This document shows positions 12,401-18,320 of a stretch of 35,125 nt of DNA, one piece after another. The notes below the pieces were generated by a model. It was not told where the DNA came from. It did no database searches and saw only the letters and a program-made list of their open reading frames with translations. The position numbers and the translations under genes were made by a program. The DNA is from Pseudomonadota bacterium. GTDB lineage: Bacteria; Myxococcota_A; UBA9042; GCA-2863065. The stretch covers positions 1 through 35,125 of the forward strand of contig PKDL01000112.1 of the NCBI GenBank assembly GCA_002863065.1. The letters run 5' to 3'. Each line of letters opens with the position of its first letter. Positions within the stretch are counted from its first letter, which is position 1.

Positions 12401-15400
12401 ACGCAACCAACTCCAGGCGTACAGCTGTCGGTTGTACACGAATCGCCATCGTCACAATCGACCGCATTATTCACGCAGCCTGTCGCTGGGTCGCACGTAT
12501 CTACCGTGCACGGATCGTTGTCATTACAATCGATCTGGTTGTTCACACACGTACCCGTAGTGAACGGCTCCGTACACTCATCTGTGGTGCATGCGGTGCC
12601 ATCGGAACAGTCTTTTGGCGGGAACTGGCAGTTCCCACTTTCTGTATCGCATGCGTTGACAGTGCATTCATTTCCGTCTTCGCACACCTTTTCTACGTTG
12701 GAGCAGCCAGTCTCGTCGTCACAGGAGTCGATCGTACACTGGTTACCGTCATCGCACGTCTCGGGCGGGTAGTAACAACCAACAGACGCCTCGCAAAGAT
12801 CGGCGGTACACAGTAGCCCATCATCGCAATTCGTCGGCGCATACTGACAGCCAAGCGACGCATCGCAGGTGTCTGTTGTGCACTTATCGTTGTCATCACA
12901 CGTGACCGGCGAATTGATACACCCTGAGCCGGGAGAGCAGGTATCAGATGTGCAGGCATCTCCATCGCTACAATCCGTAATCAAATGGGAGCAGGAGCCG
13001 GTCTCGCTATTACACAGGTCATCCGTGCATGGGTCACCGTCATTACAGTTTTTGTCCTCGTAGAGGCAAATTCCGGAGTCTGGGTCGCAGGAATCCGTCG
13101 TACAGAGATTCCCATCGTCACACGCTTTCGGGGTAAAATTACAGGTCCCGTCCAGCGGATTGCAGAAATCGTCCGTACAAGCAATCCCATCGAAACAGTC
13201 TTTTATTTCGAATACACAGACGCCGTATTCACCAGAAAGATCGCAAGTATCCGTCGTACAGAGATTAGAGTCATCGCAGCCTGCGTCGTTCTCGCAAATC
13301 TTACCTTCGCACCCTGGAATGGTGGGGTCTGGTTGATTTAGGCAGCCTACGAGCGGGTTACAAAAATCCGCGGTACAAGGGTCGTTATCAGCGCAATCAA
13401 GCTGGTTATTGATACACCCTAAGAGAGCGTCGCAGCTGTCAGTAGTGCAGTTGTCAGAGTCATTACAAATGACATCGATGTTGACGCAGTTACCCGTAGC
13501 ACCGTCACAGGTGTCTGTGGTGCACGCTGTCCCGTCTGAGCAATCTTTTGCGGGGAACTGACAGATGCCGTTCACACACGTGTCGTTCGTGCACAGGTTG
13601 CCATCAACACATACTTGAGGGGTATTCACACAGCCTTGGGTCGGCGAGCAAGAGTCAGTCGTACACGGATCGCCATCGTCGCAGGTTTTCGGTGCAAAGA
13701 AGCAGCCTGCGAGATCATCGCATAAGTCATCGGTACAAATATTACCGTCATCGCAGTCCACTGGGACATGGAGGCACGCACCCGTGCTTTCATTGCAGCT
13801 AGAGTCCGTACATACCGTGCCATCATCGCAATCCAGGGGTGTGTAAATACAGCCACCACCAGCGGTACAACTATCCACTGTGCAGGGTTCGCCATCATCA
13901 CACCCTGCGGTCAGATTTTGGCAGCCACCTGTCGCAGGGTTGCACTGGTCAACAGTGCATGAGTTGTTGTCATTGCAGGTCTTGATTGTATGAACGCATC
14001 CGCCAGCGACGTTGGGAACGCACGTATCTACCGTGCATAGGTCGCCATCTTCACAGTCCTGTGGAACATATTGGCATTCGCCTGAGATAGGATTACAGAG
14101 GTCATTAGTACACACATTACCGTCAGAACAGTCTTTTGGAGTGCTCTGGCAGAAGCCTTGCGACTCACCTTGTGGAATCACGCATTCATCAGCAGTGCAG
14201 GCGTTGCCATCGTTACAGATGGCAGCGTCAGTGCATGGTGCCGGCTGGATATATGAACAGCCGGCAAGCGGCGAACAGTTGCTGATGAACGATTCCGGCG
14301 GATAGAAACTGGCTGGTGGTTCGCCGCCATCACACCACACATTTGGCGGACCATCGATGCACGGGTCACAGACCTTTTCTGCACTGGTGCAACCCGCCAC
14401 GGGGTCGCAGGTATCCGTGGTACACGCATTGCCATCAGAGCAGTCTTGAGGCGTGTTAATGCATCCACCAGTGGCTAGGTTGCAGCTATCGGCGGTACAC
14501 ACATCACCGTCGTCGCATGACACCACACTGAATTGGCAGCCAGACGCAGGATTACAGCTGTCGATGGTACAGTTATCGCCATCCTGACAGATGGTTGCAG
14601 AATAGCTACAGCCCGTGGATGGCACGCAGATATCATCGGTGCAAAAATTACCATCATCGCACTCCACGGGGGTGTTGATGCAGAATGGATTGCCATCCGG
14701 GGTAAATCCAACGCTATCGCTTGTGCACTCATTGTTGTCGTCGCAACCACCGCACACATCCACGTGGATACAACCGTCTTCAGGGTCACAGAGGTCTATC
14801 GTACAGTCGTTCACATCGTCGCAATCGACAGGCACAAACTGGCACCCTGACGCAGGATTGCAGCTGTCGACAGTGCAAGAATCATTGTCGTTACACACGA
14901 GTTGTTCGTAGACGCACTTTCCGTATTGTGACGATAGAGGATTGGTTTCACAGGTACCCGTTTCGCACTGATTGGCACCGCTGGAACAAGTCAGTTCGGT
15001 GAAAATGCAGAACCCGTCTTGCCCGCATGTGTCAAACGTGCATGGATTTCCATCGTCGCACGGCGTATCTCCAGGCTGATCACACGACTGCTGGATACAC
15101 TCGGCCTTCAAGACACTAAAGTCACACTGTCCAGTGGTTGGATCACACCCATTGAAAGTACAATCGTCGCCATCATCGCAGGTATTTTCGTGCGCGCATG
15201 TGCCTTGAGGCGTGCAAACATCGGTCGTACACGCCAGGTCTCCTGACTCCGTTTCGAAGTTGCTGCAGTTGGTATCGAAATCCGTTTGTGTGGCGCCCTC
15301 GGCGTTACATGGCGCACAAATACCATCAGGCTTAGCCGCAAAGATACAACCAGTGGTGTTGTCGCAGGAATCCACGGTGCATTCGTCTTGGTCATCACAC

Positions 15401-16284
15401 ACTACCGGTGTAAACACGCACTTCCCTTGCGCAATGTTGCACGTACCCGTCGAACAGAGGAATTGGTCGTCGCAGAACCCATTCCAGCCCAGCGGGGTGA
15501 GCTCACTACCACCACAAGAGACACAGTCTGGGATTGGTTCATTGATACACCCGACAGCAGGATCGCAACTATCGTTGGTGCACACGATATCGTCATTGCA
15601 ATTTTTCGCAGCGTAGCTGCATTGTCCCTTGAGTTGCGTCGGCCCGATATTGCAGGTGGCTTCTTGGCACAAGTCGCCTCCACATTCCTCTACGCTGGCA
15701 CAAGACTCACAGTTTGGAATCGGGCTGTAAAAACACTCCAAGGTATCTGCACCCGCTCCAGCGAAGGCGACACCGGTTTCACATGCGTACACTGAAATAC
15801 AATCTGGGGTCGATTGAGGATTGGGAATACAGGTGTCCTGAGATGTCTGCTGGTAACCGTCCGGACAAAGGCAGTCGTCCGTAACCAGAAGCACCAGCGA
15901 CCCCGGGAAAGCAGGGGTATCGCAGAGATTATCCGGTACATCAGGCGGTGGCGACACGTCCTCGACAACGTCTGGCTCTGCATCTACAGCATCGTCTGCA
16001 CCGTCAGTATCAGGGACATCTGGAGTGTCGGTACTTTCCGCACCATCGACATCGTCCGCACCATCCGTACCGGATATATCCGGCACGTCTGGCTGGTCAG
16101 CACTCGTCGTCGCGTCAGCCGAACTTATGTCGTCCGACGCAGTAGTACTACCGACGTCCTCGCTCGGCGCCGGCTGTAAGGCCGCATCCTCCGAGCAACT
16201 GATTGTTACAAGGCTTGCGACGGCGATCACAAACCCGACCCTTCGCTGTAAACCAGCGACTCTCTGGAAAAGATGGTGCCGCAC
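460..16284 (-). CDS. Giant Cys/Asp-rich CTDC-repeat (Dicty_CTDC-like) lipoprotein, ~5,270 aa
   Basis: Single uninterrupted ORF (track 460..16320). AGGAGG at 16291-16296 lies 6 nt upstream of an in-frame GTG at 16284, giving MRHHLFQRVAGLQRRVGFVIAVASLVTISC|SED, a lipoprotein signal with lipobox-like VTISC. A D/T/S/A-rich linker follows, then on the order of 200 tandem units such as CDDGNACTADSCDSASGDCQNLVLTC. Stop TAG at 460-462. Confidence 0.95.
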   Translation of the reverse strand: MRHHLFQRVAGLQRRVGFVIAVASLVTISCSEDAALQPAPSEDVGSTTASDDISSADATTSADQPDVPDISGTDGADDVDGAESTDTPDVPDTDGADDAVDAEPDVVEDVSPPPDVPDNLCDTPAFPGSLVLLVTDDCLCPDGYQQTSQDTCIPNPQSTPDCISVYACETGVAFAGAGADTLECFYSPIPNCESCASVEECGGDLCQEATCNIGPTQLKGQCSYAAKNCNDDIVCTNDSCDPAVGCINEPIPDCVSCGGSELTPLGWNGFCDDQFLCSTGTCNIAQGKCVFTPVVCDDQDECTVDSCDNTTGCIFAAKPDGICAPCNAEGATQTDFDTNCSNFETESGDLACTTDVCTPQGTCAHENTCDDGDDCTFNGCDPTTGQCDFSVLKAECIQQSCDQPGDTPCDDGNPCTFDTCGQDGFCIFTELTCSSGANQCETGTCETNPLSSQYGKCVYEQLVCNDNDSCTVDSCNPASGCQFVPVDCDDVNDCTIDLCDPEDGCIHVDVCGGCDDNNECTSDSVGFTPDGNPFCINTPVECDDGNFCTDDICVPSTGCSYSATICQDGDNCTIDSCNPASGCQFSVVSCDDGDVCTADSCNLATGGCINTPQDCSDGNACTTDTCDPVAGCTSAEKVCDPCIDGPPNVWCDGGEPPASFYPPESFISNCSPLAGCSYIQPAPCTDAAICNDGNACTADECVIPQGESQGFCQSTPKDCSDGNVCTNDLCNPISGECQYVPQDCEDGDLCTVDTCVPNVAGGCVHTIKTCNDNNSCTVDQCNPATGGCQNLTAGCDDGEPCTVDSCTAGGGCIYTPLDCDDGTVCTDSSCNESTGACLHVPVDCDDGNICTDDLCDDLAGCFFAPKTCDDGDPCTTDSCSPTQGCVNTPQVCVDGNLCTNDTCVNGICQFPAKDCSDGTACTTDTCDGATGNCVNIDVICNDSDNCTTDSCDALLGCINNQLDCADNDPCTADFCNPLVGCLNQPDPTIPGCEGKICENDAGCDDSNLCTTDTCDLSGEYGVCVFEIKDCFDGIACTDDFCNPLDGTCNFTPKACDDGNLCTTDSCDPDSGICLYEDKNCNDGDPCTDDLCNSETGSCSHLITDCSDGDACTSDTCSPGSGCINSPVTCDDNDKCTTDTCDASLGCQYAPTNCDDGLLCTADLCEASVGCYYPPETCDDGNQCTIDSCDDETGCSNVEKVCEDGNECTVNACDTESGNCQFPPKDCSDGTACTTDECTEPFTTGTCVNNQIDCNDNDPCTVDTCDPATGCVNNAVDCDDGDSCTTDSCTPGVGCVNTPIQSTQCGTLNCAQAPSGFCNDGNPCTVDTCDTATGECQYEAKVCEDNLPCTINTCNTADGTCVFNDKDCSDGNACTLDSCNSATGDCVNLPVACDDNNPCTDDICDPDVGSCTFPAKDCGDGDLCTNDVCQPGTGECTNPAVVCDDNIPCTDDVCDPATGQCGFTPKNCDDGNACTADSCDSASGDCQNLVLTCEDFDLCTQDLCDPVSGCSNPPVDCSDGDLCTNDVCNPLSGTCLSTDIICIDDDICTSNACNPLTGTCDFPNACDDGNPCVNDLCDAVTGACTYVSKCSDTDPCTTDSCDVATGECSFPNTCDDGQPCTVDSCSALGGCSHVWDTSIDGCASVPCSQDQDCIDAVKIDDPSNPGQQIVDYCTVAVCDTGTCDFSPVDCDDGNVCTNDTCINLPTGSDCTHTPVNCSDGDNCTDDVCDSITGECSNTSKNCDDNSLCTIDSCNPDTGLCNNAPVNCDDGDACTNDSCNLGTGLCTNTVKNCDDQNPCTVDVCNEETGQCEYLDACDDGVACTVDSCNPDTGACTNTLTICADNDLCTVDFCDETTGECVFDPKTCDDGDACTDGLCDAVTGNCGYTLTVCDDGDGCTIDTCDVALGCQSTPVVCDDNNACTNEQCNPATGSCETSNVICDDSINCTVDSCDPVAGCQFTELVCTDTNPCTNEACDEATGQCIAPIKNCADGIACTEDNCNPANGECQNPPKDCTDNNACTEDLCNPATGQCYQVDDACDDDNACTTDSCNIVTGCINDLVLCDDAINCTVDYCNTVLGCQHETKICDDGSLCTTEFCNEATGQCDYTTVVCDDGNPCTDELCFATQGCVYEALCDDKNVCTVDSCNPLTQECTFTPIACSDGDACTLNLCDAADGCFFPPVCNDGTECTVDQCDPVTTLCNFIDKDCSDGDPCTNDTCDFETGECQFAAYDCDDGNVCTVGECIGGGLCDFRNTCDDGNPCTTDNCNALTGLCSNPPTAECEDGNACTLDFCNPISGGCFYQVVDCDDGSACTNDSCDINSGCLNEAITCADTNLCTIDTCNPATGCEFIELAACDVPCDPNDNASCDDSNACTTAVCSPDASSETGFACDFTDVVCNDSNLCTIDACDPIAGCIFLPLDCEDGNLCTLDTCSNGVCDSSQPTDCDDQNPCTADTCTPGLGCTNVYACNDANACTIDSCDPVEGCIFEPKDCSDGEACTLDLCNSSNGLCSNPADPCQDGDPCTVDGVCDDEDGCIFLLDDCDDGDICTADNCIPDVGCQHLSFCDDGNECTLDQCDALFACSHTIIACEDNDGCTVNTCNAEVGCVFQPTNCSDNNPCTVDTCNNVGGVGVCDYELIVCDDGNACTEDSCDPQLGCVHTGIDVAVVCDDEVPCTQDLCDVNIGCTNPPIIPCIIPCAAGNDEDCEDNDACTTNTCVNNVCQPLAVICNDGNPCTTDLCDSDVGCVFQVVDCDDGQICTDDTCNEATGLCQHAATSCDDLNPCTDDSCDPVFGCANVYACDDGNECTTDFCNSGIGCQNTLSVVCDDGFNCTVDTCDPITANCSYTALDCDDGNQCTVDTCDEEDLCTNTATVCNDGSQCTDDTCDPATGCVFSNTCDDGNACTVDTCDEASLGCSYGPLDCADTVEGSPGINNDCTVDTCDPSTGCINTPKDCSDGNACTTDGCDPLQNGLCTNVLVDCDDGSVCTLDSCDSETGCVNQAIDCSDNVYCTLDQCDPQTGCFNTGISGCPGNSGPPCTTVEDCDDGSVCTNDSCLNGECRNISVICEDGDLCTVDSCAPSVGCQFQPKDCADEDDCTLDVCAANGQCLHVPELCDDSDPCTSDTCQSGIGCVFVYDCDDGSACTFDVCDAVEGCQHFALDCSDGDACTTDLCDPISGTCSQAPIDCDDGNACTTETDAQGNAICDPEDGCVYEPTDCDDGSNCTVDLCDPTTVEGCIYEQACDDQNECTADLCDEVEGCLVSVVECTDGNLCTVDSCDPETGCVFSAKDCDDGNACTSDSCDQDTGFCSQALIDCDDGSMCSYDSCNPAVGCINTPINCNDGDSCTSDGCLDQIGCFNTPVNCNDGDVCTNDVCDPVVGCKNNPVVCADSNPCTDDLCDPELGCQNVPTDCDDGQLCTIDSCNLSVGCVHVPVPGVLCPCTSDSDCSDSDPCTDDVCVDSPTSETGKECNYNLKSCSDDEPCTIDYCINGNCEVVQNPCNDGDPCTVDSCAPGVGCVNTAFEGECIVDCAVDLDCAAFNAACTVGQCDLTSPSQNGDPDKPFQCIQVDKDCDDGDACTNNICDVNAGGCISETITCNDGNDCTIDECNPLDGLCTTFPVTCTDDNPCTIDTCVDGEGCTATINTCDDGDPCTIGICVPATGECEIAPVDCSDGEACTIDACNPSTGECSYTPKDCEDGDLCTVNFCAADGTCQSQDKSCTDADPCTEDFCNIETGQCTSQPTSCSDGNACTTDNCVEGNCSNTPIDCADGNPCTTDFCNVVTGNCINAGIDCDDSNACTIDSCDELSGECISTARDCTDGAKCTLDSCNPLTGQCENPPNPCDDSNPCTYNYCNANPLAEATCENPLISQTCGQVCVTSGTCDDGNACTTDLCINGLCQNAPKDCDDGLVCTLDYCDPATLLCKHDTYPGCEEFCTSDAECADSDVCTIDECILNEDGLGSCAYSPVILPNGQICIDCQAGGIQACEAAANICQTSTCAPEGYCEFQIRSCHDEVICTTDVCDPEDGCQNRPSANDCDTGCDEDSDCEDGNLCTVNKCEQSEYYCFIEVVECNDNDPCTADYCDPYTGDCVHKADTACQGLGNTCDVDADCETGNECIREVCDAANSGLCTFELINCNDYNTCTIDSCDPVEGCVFTPQQDCENGDCISNADCDDDNACTAEACVQGTCFYETVPQCPTTYCTANAQCEDGLTCTRSLCQPWGECDQTIINCTADGGCENFFGNCFEGYGCVTYGNENCEADCSVDADCQTGDACLVASCIAGKCQVTFSQSPTPDIDGCIDDNDATFDLCNPLTGQCVFPPNPAATGNECIADSDCAQVADDSCTPVFCETGECMMRLIDCNDYNPCTTDTCDTVTNTCQFVPIPDCTGCSVDSDCSDGDTCTIDTCPQAGGNCDFEPIPGCSPCFSDADCDDGDNNICTLGICDISTQKCSFITVPEQLCTPCDPNGTPLEIATECDDDDTCTLDTCNPATSLCLNTPDQTLADCLKCDPDAGEACDCTKNTDCNDGEPCTIDFCDPVTSTCVFEPAIDTAGIAECPKACATDLDCNDNNACTVDRCQPDGSCLWRYTDCSDDKACTQDGECIETDGCTFPAKSNIVPGVTTCTAPCVSDGDCDTGQLCLPGSCIDGTCTVTPTICNDGVPETRDFCDAATGQCQNVVQAGWAGCASEADCDDSNACTDDACLAGSCIHALVTCDDMLYCTIDTCNPVVGCTFNEDPACNVVSCENGDADCNDNDACTADSCDIGSGYCTHTIDPFCGVKTCTVDNDCQDGLTCTWDRCFNGVCRTEQVLCNDGLACTSQFEQAQPGQSTTGPQPDCVEGIGCILEPLEDCDAQCFTDADCDTGAPCFVGTCTAGTCSVAGKVCNDSDPCTFDFCNPVTGQCATSPVPTCDDTGCVEEEDSEEVEGCDDGDLCTDPSCIEGGCVYTTAKCNDFNPCTIDSCDPESGCVFTAIPNCGGCTNDAQCENYDPCDVDTCDVATGQCVHLVDTTCKPCVKATEAVDCFDNDECTLDICQQDGTCFYLPTGAPECQASGCFNDGECSDSDPCTVDVCTSGVCEHITTPCADGEPCTIDGPELCVPYIGCVTEADPTCGGLVCSFDFDCPFTDPCVEPKCTNSQCSYTLKDCDDSDPTTRDICSNETGACINEPYALGNWNGCTEDADCAADNACLTGFCEDNGQCVWNVSPCTDFNPCTASFCDPIDGCLHILDPDCEGCSLNADCDDGNYCTQDLCAGGSCEYEPLPTPECGGSGTP
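463..15700 (-). repeat. Protein-level tandem repeat array, ~24-25 aa (72-75 nt) period, four Cys per unit
   Basis: Translated units repeat the pattern C-D-D-G-N-x-C-T-x-D-x-C-[DN]-x4/5-G-x-C-x5/7-. Codons differ between units, so DNA identity is much lower than protein identity. Confidence 0.9.
15925..16194 (-). other. Low-complexity Asp/Thr/Ser/Ala/Pro-rich post-lipobox linker
   Basis: Encodes SEDAALQPAPSEDVGSTTASDDISSADATTSADQPDVPDISGTDGADDVDGAESTDTPDVPDTDGADDAVDAEPDVVEDVSPPPDVPD. Confidence 0.8.
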
Positions 16285-16450
16285 CCGGCCCCTCCTCTTT
16301 TTGCTCTGAAGACTATCCACAAGAACTGATCTTGTGAGTACCCTTCGCGATCACGCGATTAAGCTGCATCCCACCGGTCTGCTAAAGTACCAGAATGACT
16401 TACTGGCTAGCAAACTCTAGTGTGTTACAAAACATCGATCCGCGAGGGAG

Positions 16451-16479
16451 TTGACAGTCGTCGCCTCGAATCAAAGAAT
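16451..16479 (+). promoter_or_regulatory. Candidate sigma70-type promoter for the Kazal-type lipoprotein gene
   Basis: TTGACA at 16451-16456, 17-nt spacer, AAGAAT (4/6 match to TATAAT) at 16474-16479. Predicted start near 16486, about 29 nt before the ATG at 16515. Confidence 0.4.
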
Positions 16480-16514
16480 TACGAATGTTGAGCGGCGGCG
16501 GAGGTAAGAAAAAA

Positions 16515-18320
16515 ATGCGTCTTTTTTCGAAAATCAGTGTGTTCTTTTGTGTGTCGATTTTTTTACTTCAGATTGGGTGCTCAGGTGGTGACGCTTCCGC
16601 TGTGAACGCCACGTCCAGTTCAGACAATACAGATACCACGGACAACGCAAACTCAACCACGGAAGATGATACTGCAGACGGAACCGATACCGCGGACACG
16701 TCAGATGGTTTGGACACGACAGATGGCTCCAGCGAAGCAAACACGTCTGCTACGGACAGTGCGGATGGAGCAGACCAGTCCAACGCGACTGAGTCCGATG
16801 CGAGCGATGGCGTAGACACCGCCGACAGCACTGGGACAGATGCCAGCGATGGACCCTCAGTATGTGCGGCAGATGGCATCTGTGATGCCGATGCAGGCGA
16901 AACGTTCGACAATTGTCCGGACGATTGCACCTGCGGAAACGGCATCTGTGACGCTACTGAGACGTATGATGACTGCCCAGCCGACTGTATCTGCGGTAAC
17001 TCAGTCTGCGACGAAGGCGAGGATAACATCACGTGTCCTGAGGATTGCTCCTGCGGCGACGGAGTCTGTGACGACACAAAAGGTGAAGATGCTGCATCGT
17101 GTGCGCTCGACTGCAGCTGTGACGCCGTAAATGGGTGCGCTCAGGAACCCACCATGCCTGTTTGTTACAACGGCTCCGAATTCTTTCCGAATTTCTGCTA
17201 CGCACAATGCGCACACCCAGAAGATGCCCTGGACCTTTCCCTGCCGTATTCGCCAGACACGTGCACTGTGGAGCTGAATTGCCAGGACCCAGCATGCAAT
17301 CCCGCTTGGGTAGACCAACAGCCTGTGTGTTGGCAGTCAGGTGCTCAAAACCAATCTTACTCAGACCCTTATGCAGCGTGCTGCGACGGGCACAATTGGC
17401 TTACCGACTCGGATGTGTTTCCCGGTGAGTGTGGCGGCGGATCAAATTTCACGTGTTCGGAAGCCTCAGCATGTCCGCCCACGGAGCAATTGGTATGCGG
17501 TACGCTGGACGGCACTGACCAAACATTTCAGAACCTCTGCGATTTCTCCTTGTGCGCAGACAATGACGGTAGTGGACCAGTGCTCGAATGCTCTGCGCCA
17601 TGTGGAGCCCACTATAATTGTCCGGCGTGCGCGGAGAACGATGCATGCGAACTCGTATGTGGTGCTGACGGTACGACCTATCGAAATAGTTGCTACGCCG
17701 CTTGCGCAGGCATCCAAGTCGAATCCATCGGCGAATGTTGCGATTGCCCTGAACCTAGCGCGAATCAGCAAGTCTGTGGTGATGACGGCACTACGTACGG
17801 CAGCGAATGCCTCCTAGGGTGTGCAGATGCCGTATTGCCAGCATATGTTGGCCCTTGCGTTGAGGGGTGCTCCCCCGCCCCGGACGATGAAGCAGCCTGC
17901 GGATTCTACAATGGCGCATTTACTACATTCGCTAACGCAGCATGTGCGCAGGCCGCAGGAGCCACTTGCGTATACGACGGTGATTGCGCGCCAGGCACTT
18001 TCAATCCCTGCCCACTGTCTGATCCCTACTACGCCCCTGTCTGCGCAGCGGTACCAGGTGGACAACTAGACAGCTATCCAAATGCGTGTTTTGCCGGATG
18101 TGCTGGAGCGTCCGTGGAGTATGCTGGCCTCTGCGATGAATGCACAACTTCAGCCACCCTGTGCCCGCCTGAAGCGACGACCGACGCACAACCAACGTGT
18201 GTGGTGGAAGAATGCGTGCTGTATCCAAACGAATGTTATCCCAAAAAATGCACCGGGAATGCCGAGTCTACGCTACAGAAATTCACTTGCCCTCAAAACT
18301 GCGGTGAATTGGAGGAATAA
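16515..18320 (+). CDS. Cys-rich lipoprotein with CGxGxC modules and multiple Kazal-like modules
   Basis: GGAGG just upstream of ATG 16515 (track start 16485). MRLFSKISVFFCVSIFLLQIGC|SGG is a lipoprotein signal. Then a D/T/S/A linker, four CGNGICDATETYDDCPADC-type units, and Kazal-like segments including VCGADGTTYRNSCYAACAGIQVESIGEC and VCGDDGTTYGSECLLGCADAVLPAYVGPC. Confidence 0.88.
   Translation: MRLFSKISVFFCVSIFLLQIGCSGGDASAVNATSSSDNTDTTDNANSTTEDDTADGTDTADTSDGLDTTDGSSEANTSATDSADGADQSNATESDASDGVDTADSTGTDASDGPSVCAADGICDADAGETFDNCPDDCTCGNGICDATETYDDCPADCICGNSVCDEGEDNITCPEDCSCGDGVCDDTKGEDAASCALDCSCDAVNGCAQEPTMPVCYNGSEFFPNFCYAQCAHPEDALDLSLPYSPDTCTVELNCQDPACNPAWVDQQPVCWQSGAQNQSYSDPYAACCDGHNWLTDSDVFPGECGGGSNFTCSEASACPPTEQLVCGTLDGTDQTFQNLCDFSLCADNDGSGPVLECSAPCGAHYNCPACAENDACELVCGADGTTYRNSCYAACAGIQVESIGECCDCPEPSANQQVCGDDGTTYGSECLLGCADAVLPAYVGPCVEGCSPAPDDEAACGFYNGAFTTFANAACAQAAGATCVYDGDCAPGTFNPCPLSDPYYAPVCAAVPGGQLDSYPNACFAGCAGASVEYAGLCDECTTSATLCPPEATTDAQPTCVVEECVLYPNECYPKKCTGNAESTLQKFTCPQNCGELEE

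Noticed and set aside
463-15700. Regular ~72-75-nt periodicity that could suggest a CRISPR array or satellite DNA
   Set aside because: The units are not identical in DNA, all lie in one open frame, and the conservation is at the amino-acid level.
16568-17077. Minus-strand 169-aa ORF
   Set aside because: Antisense of the low-complexity linker and Cys modules of the Kazal-type lipoprotein.
18082-18303. N-terminal part of the 234-aa ORF 18082..18786
   Set aside because: It overlaps the 3' end of the well-supported lipoprotein gene in another frame; only the part from about 18304 is likely coding.
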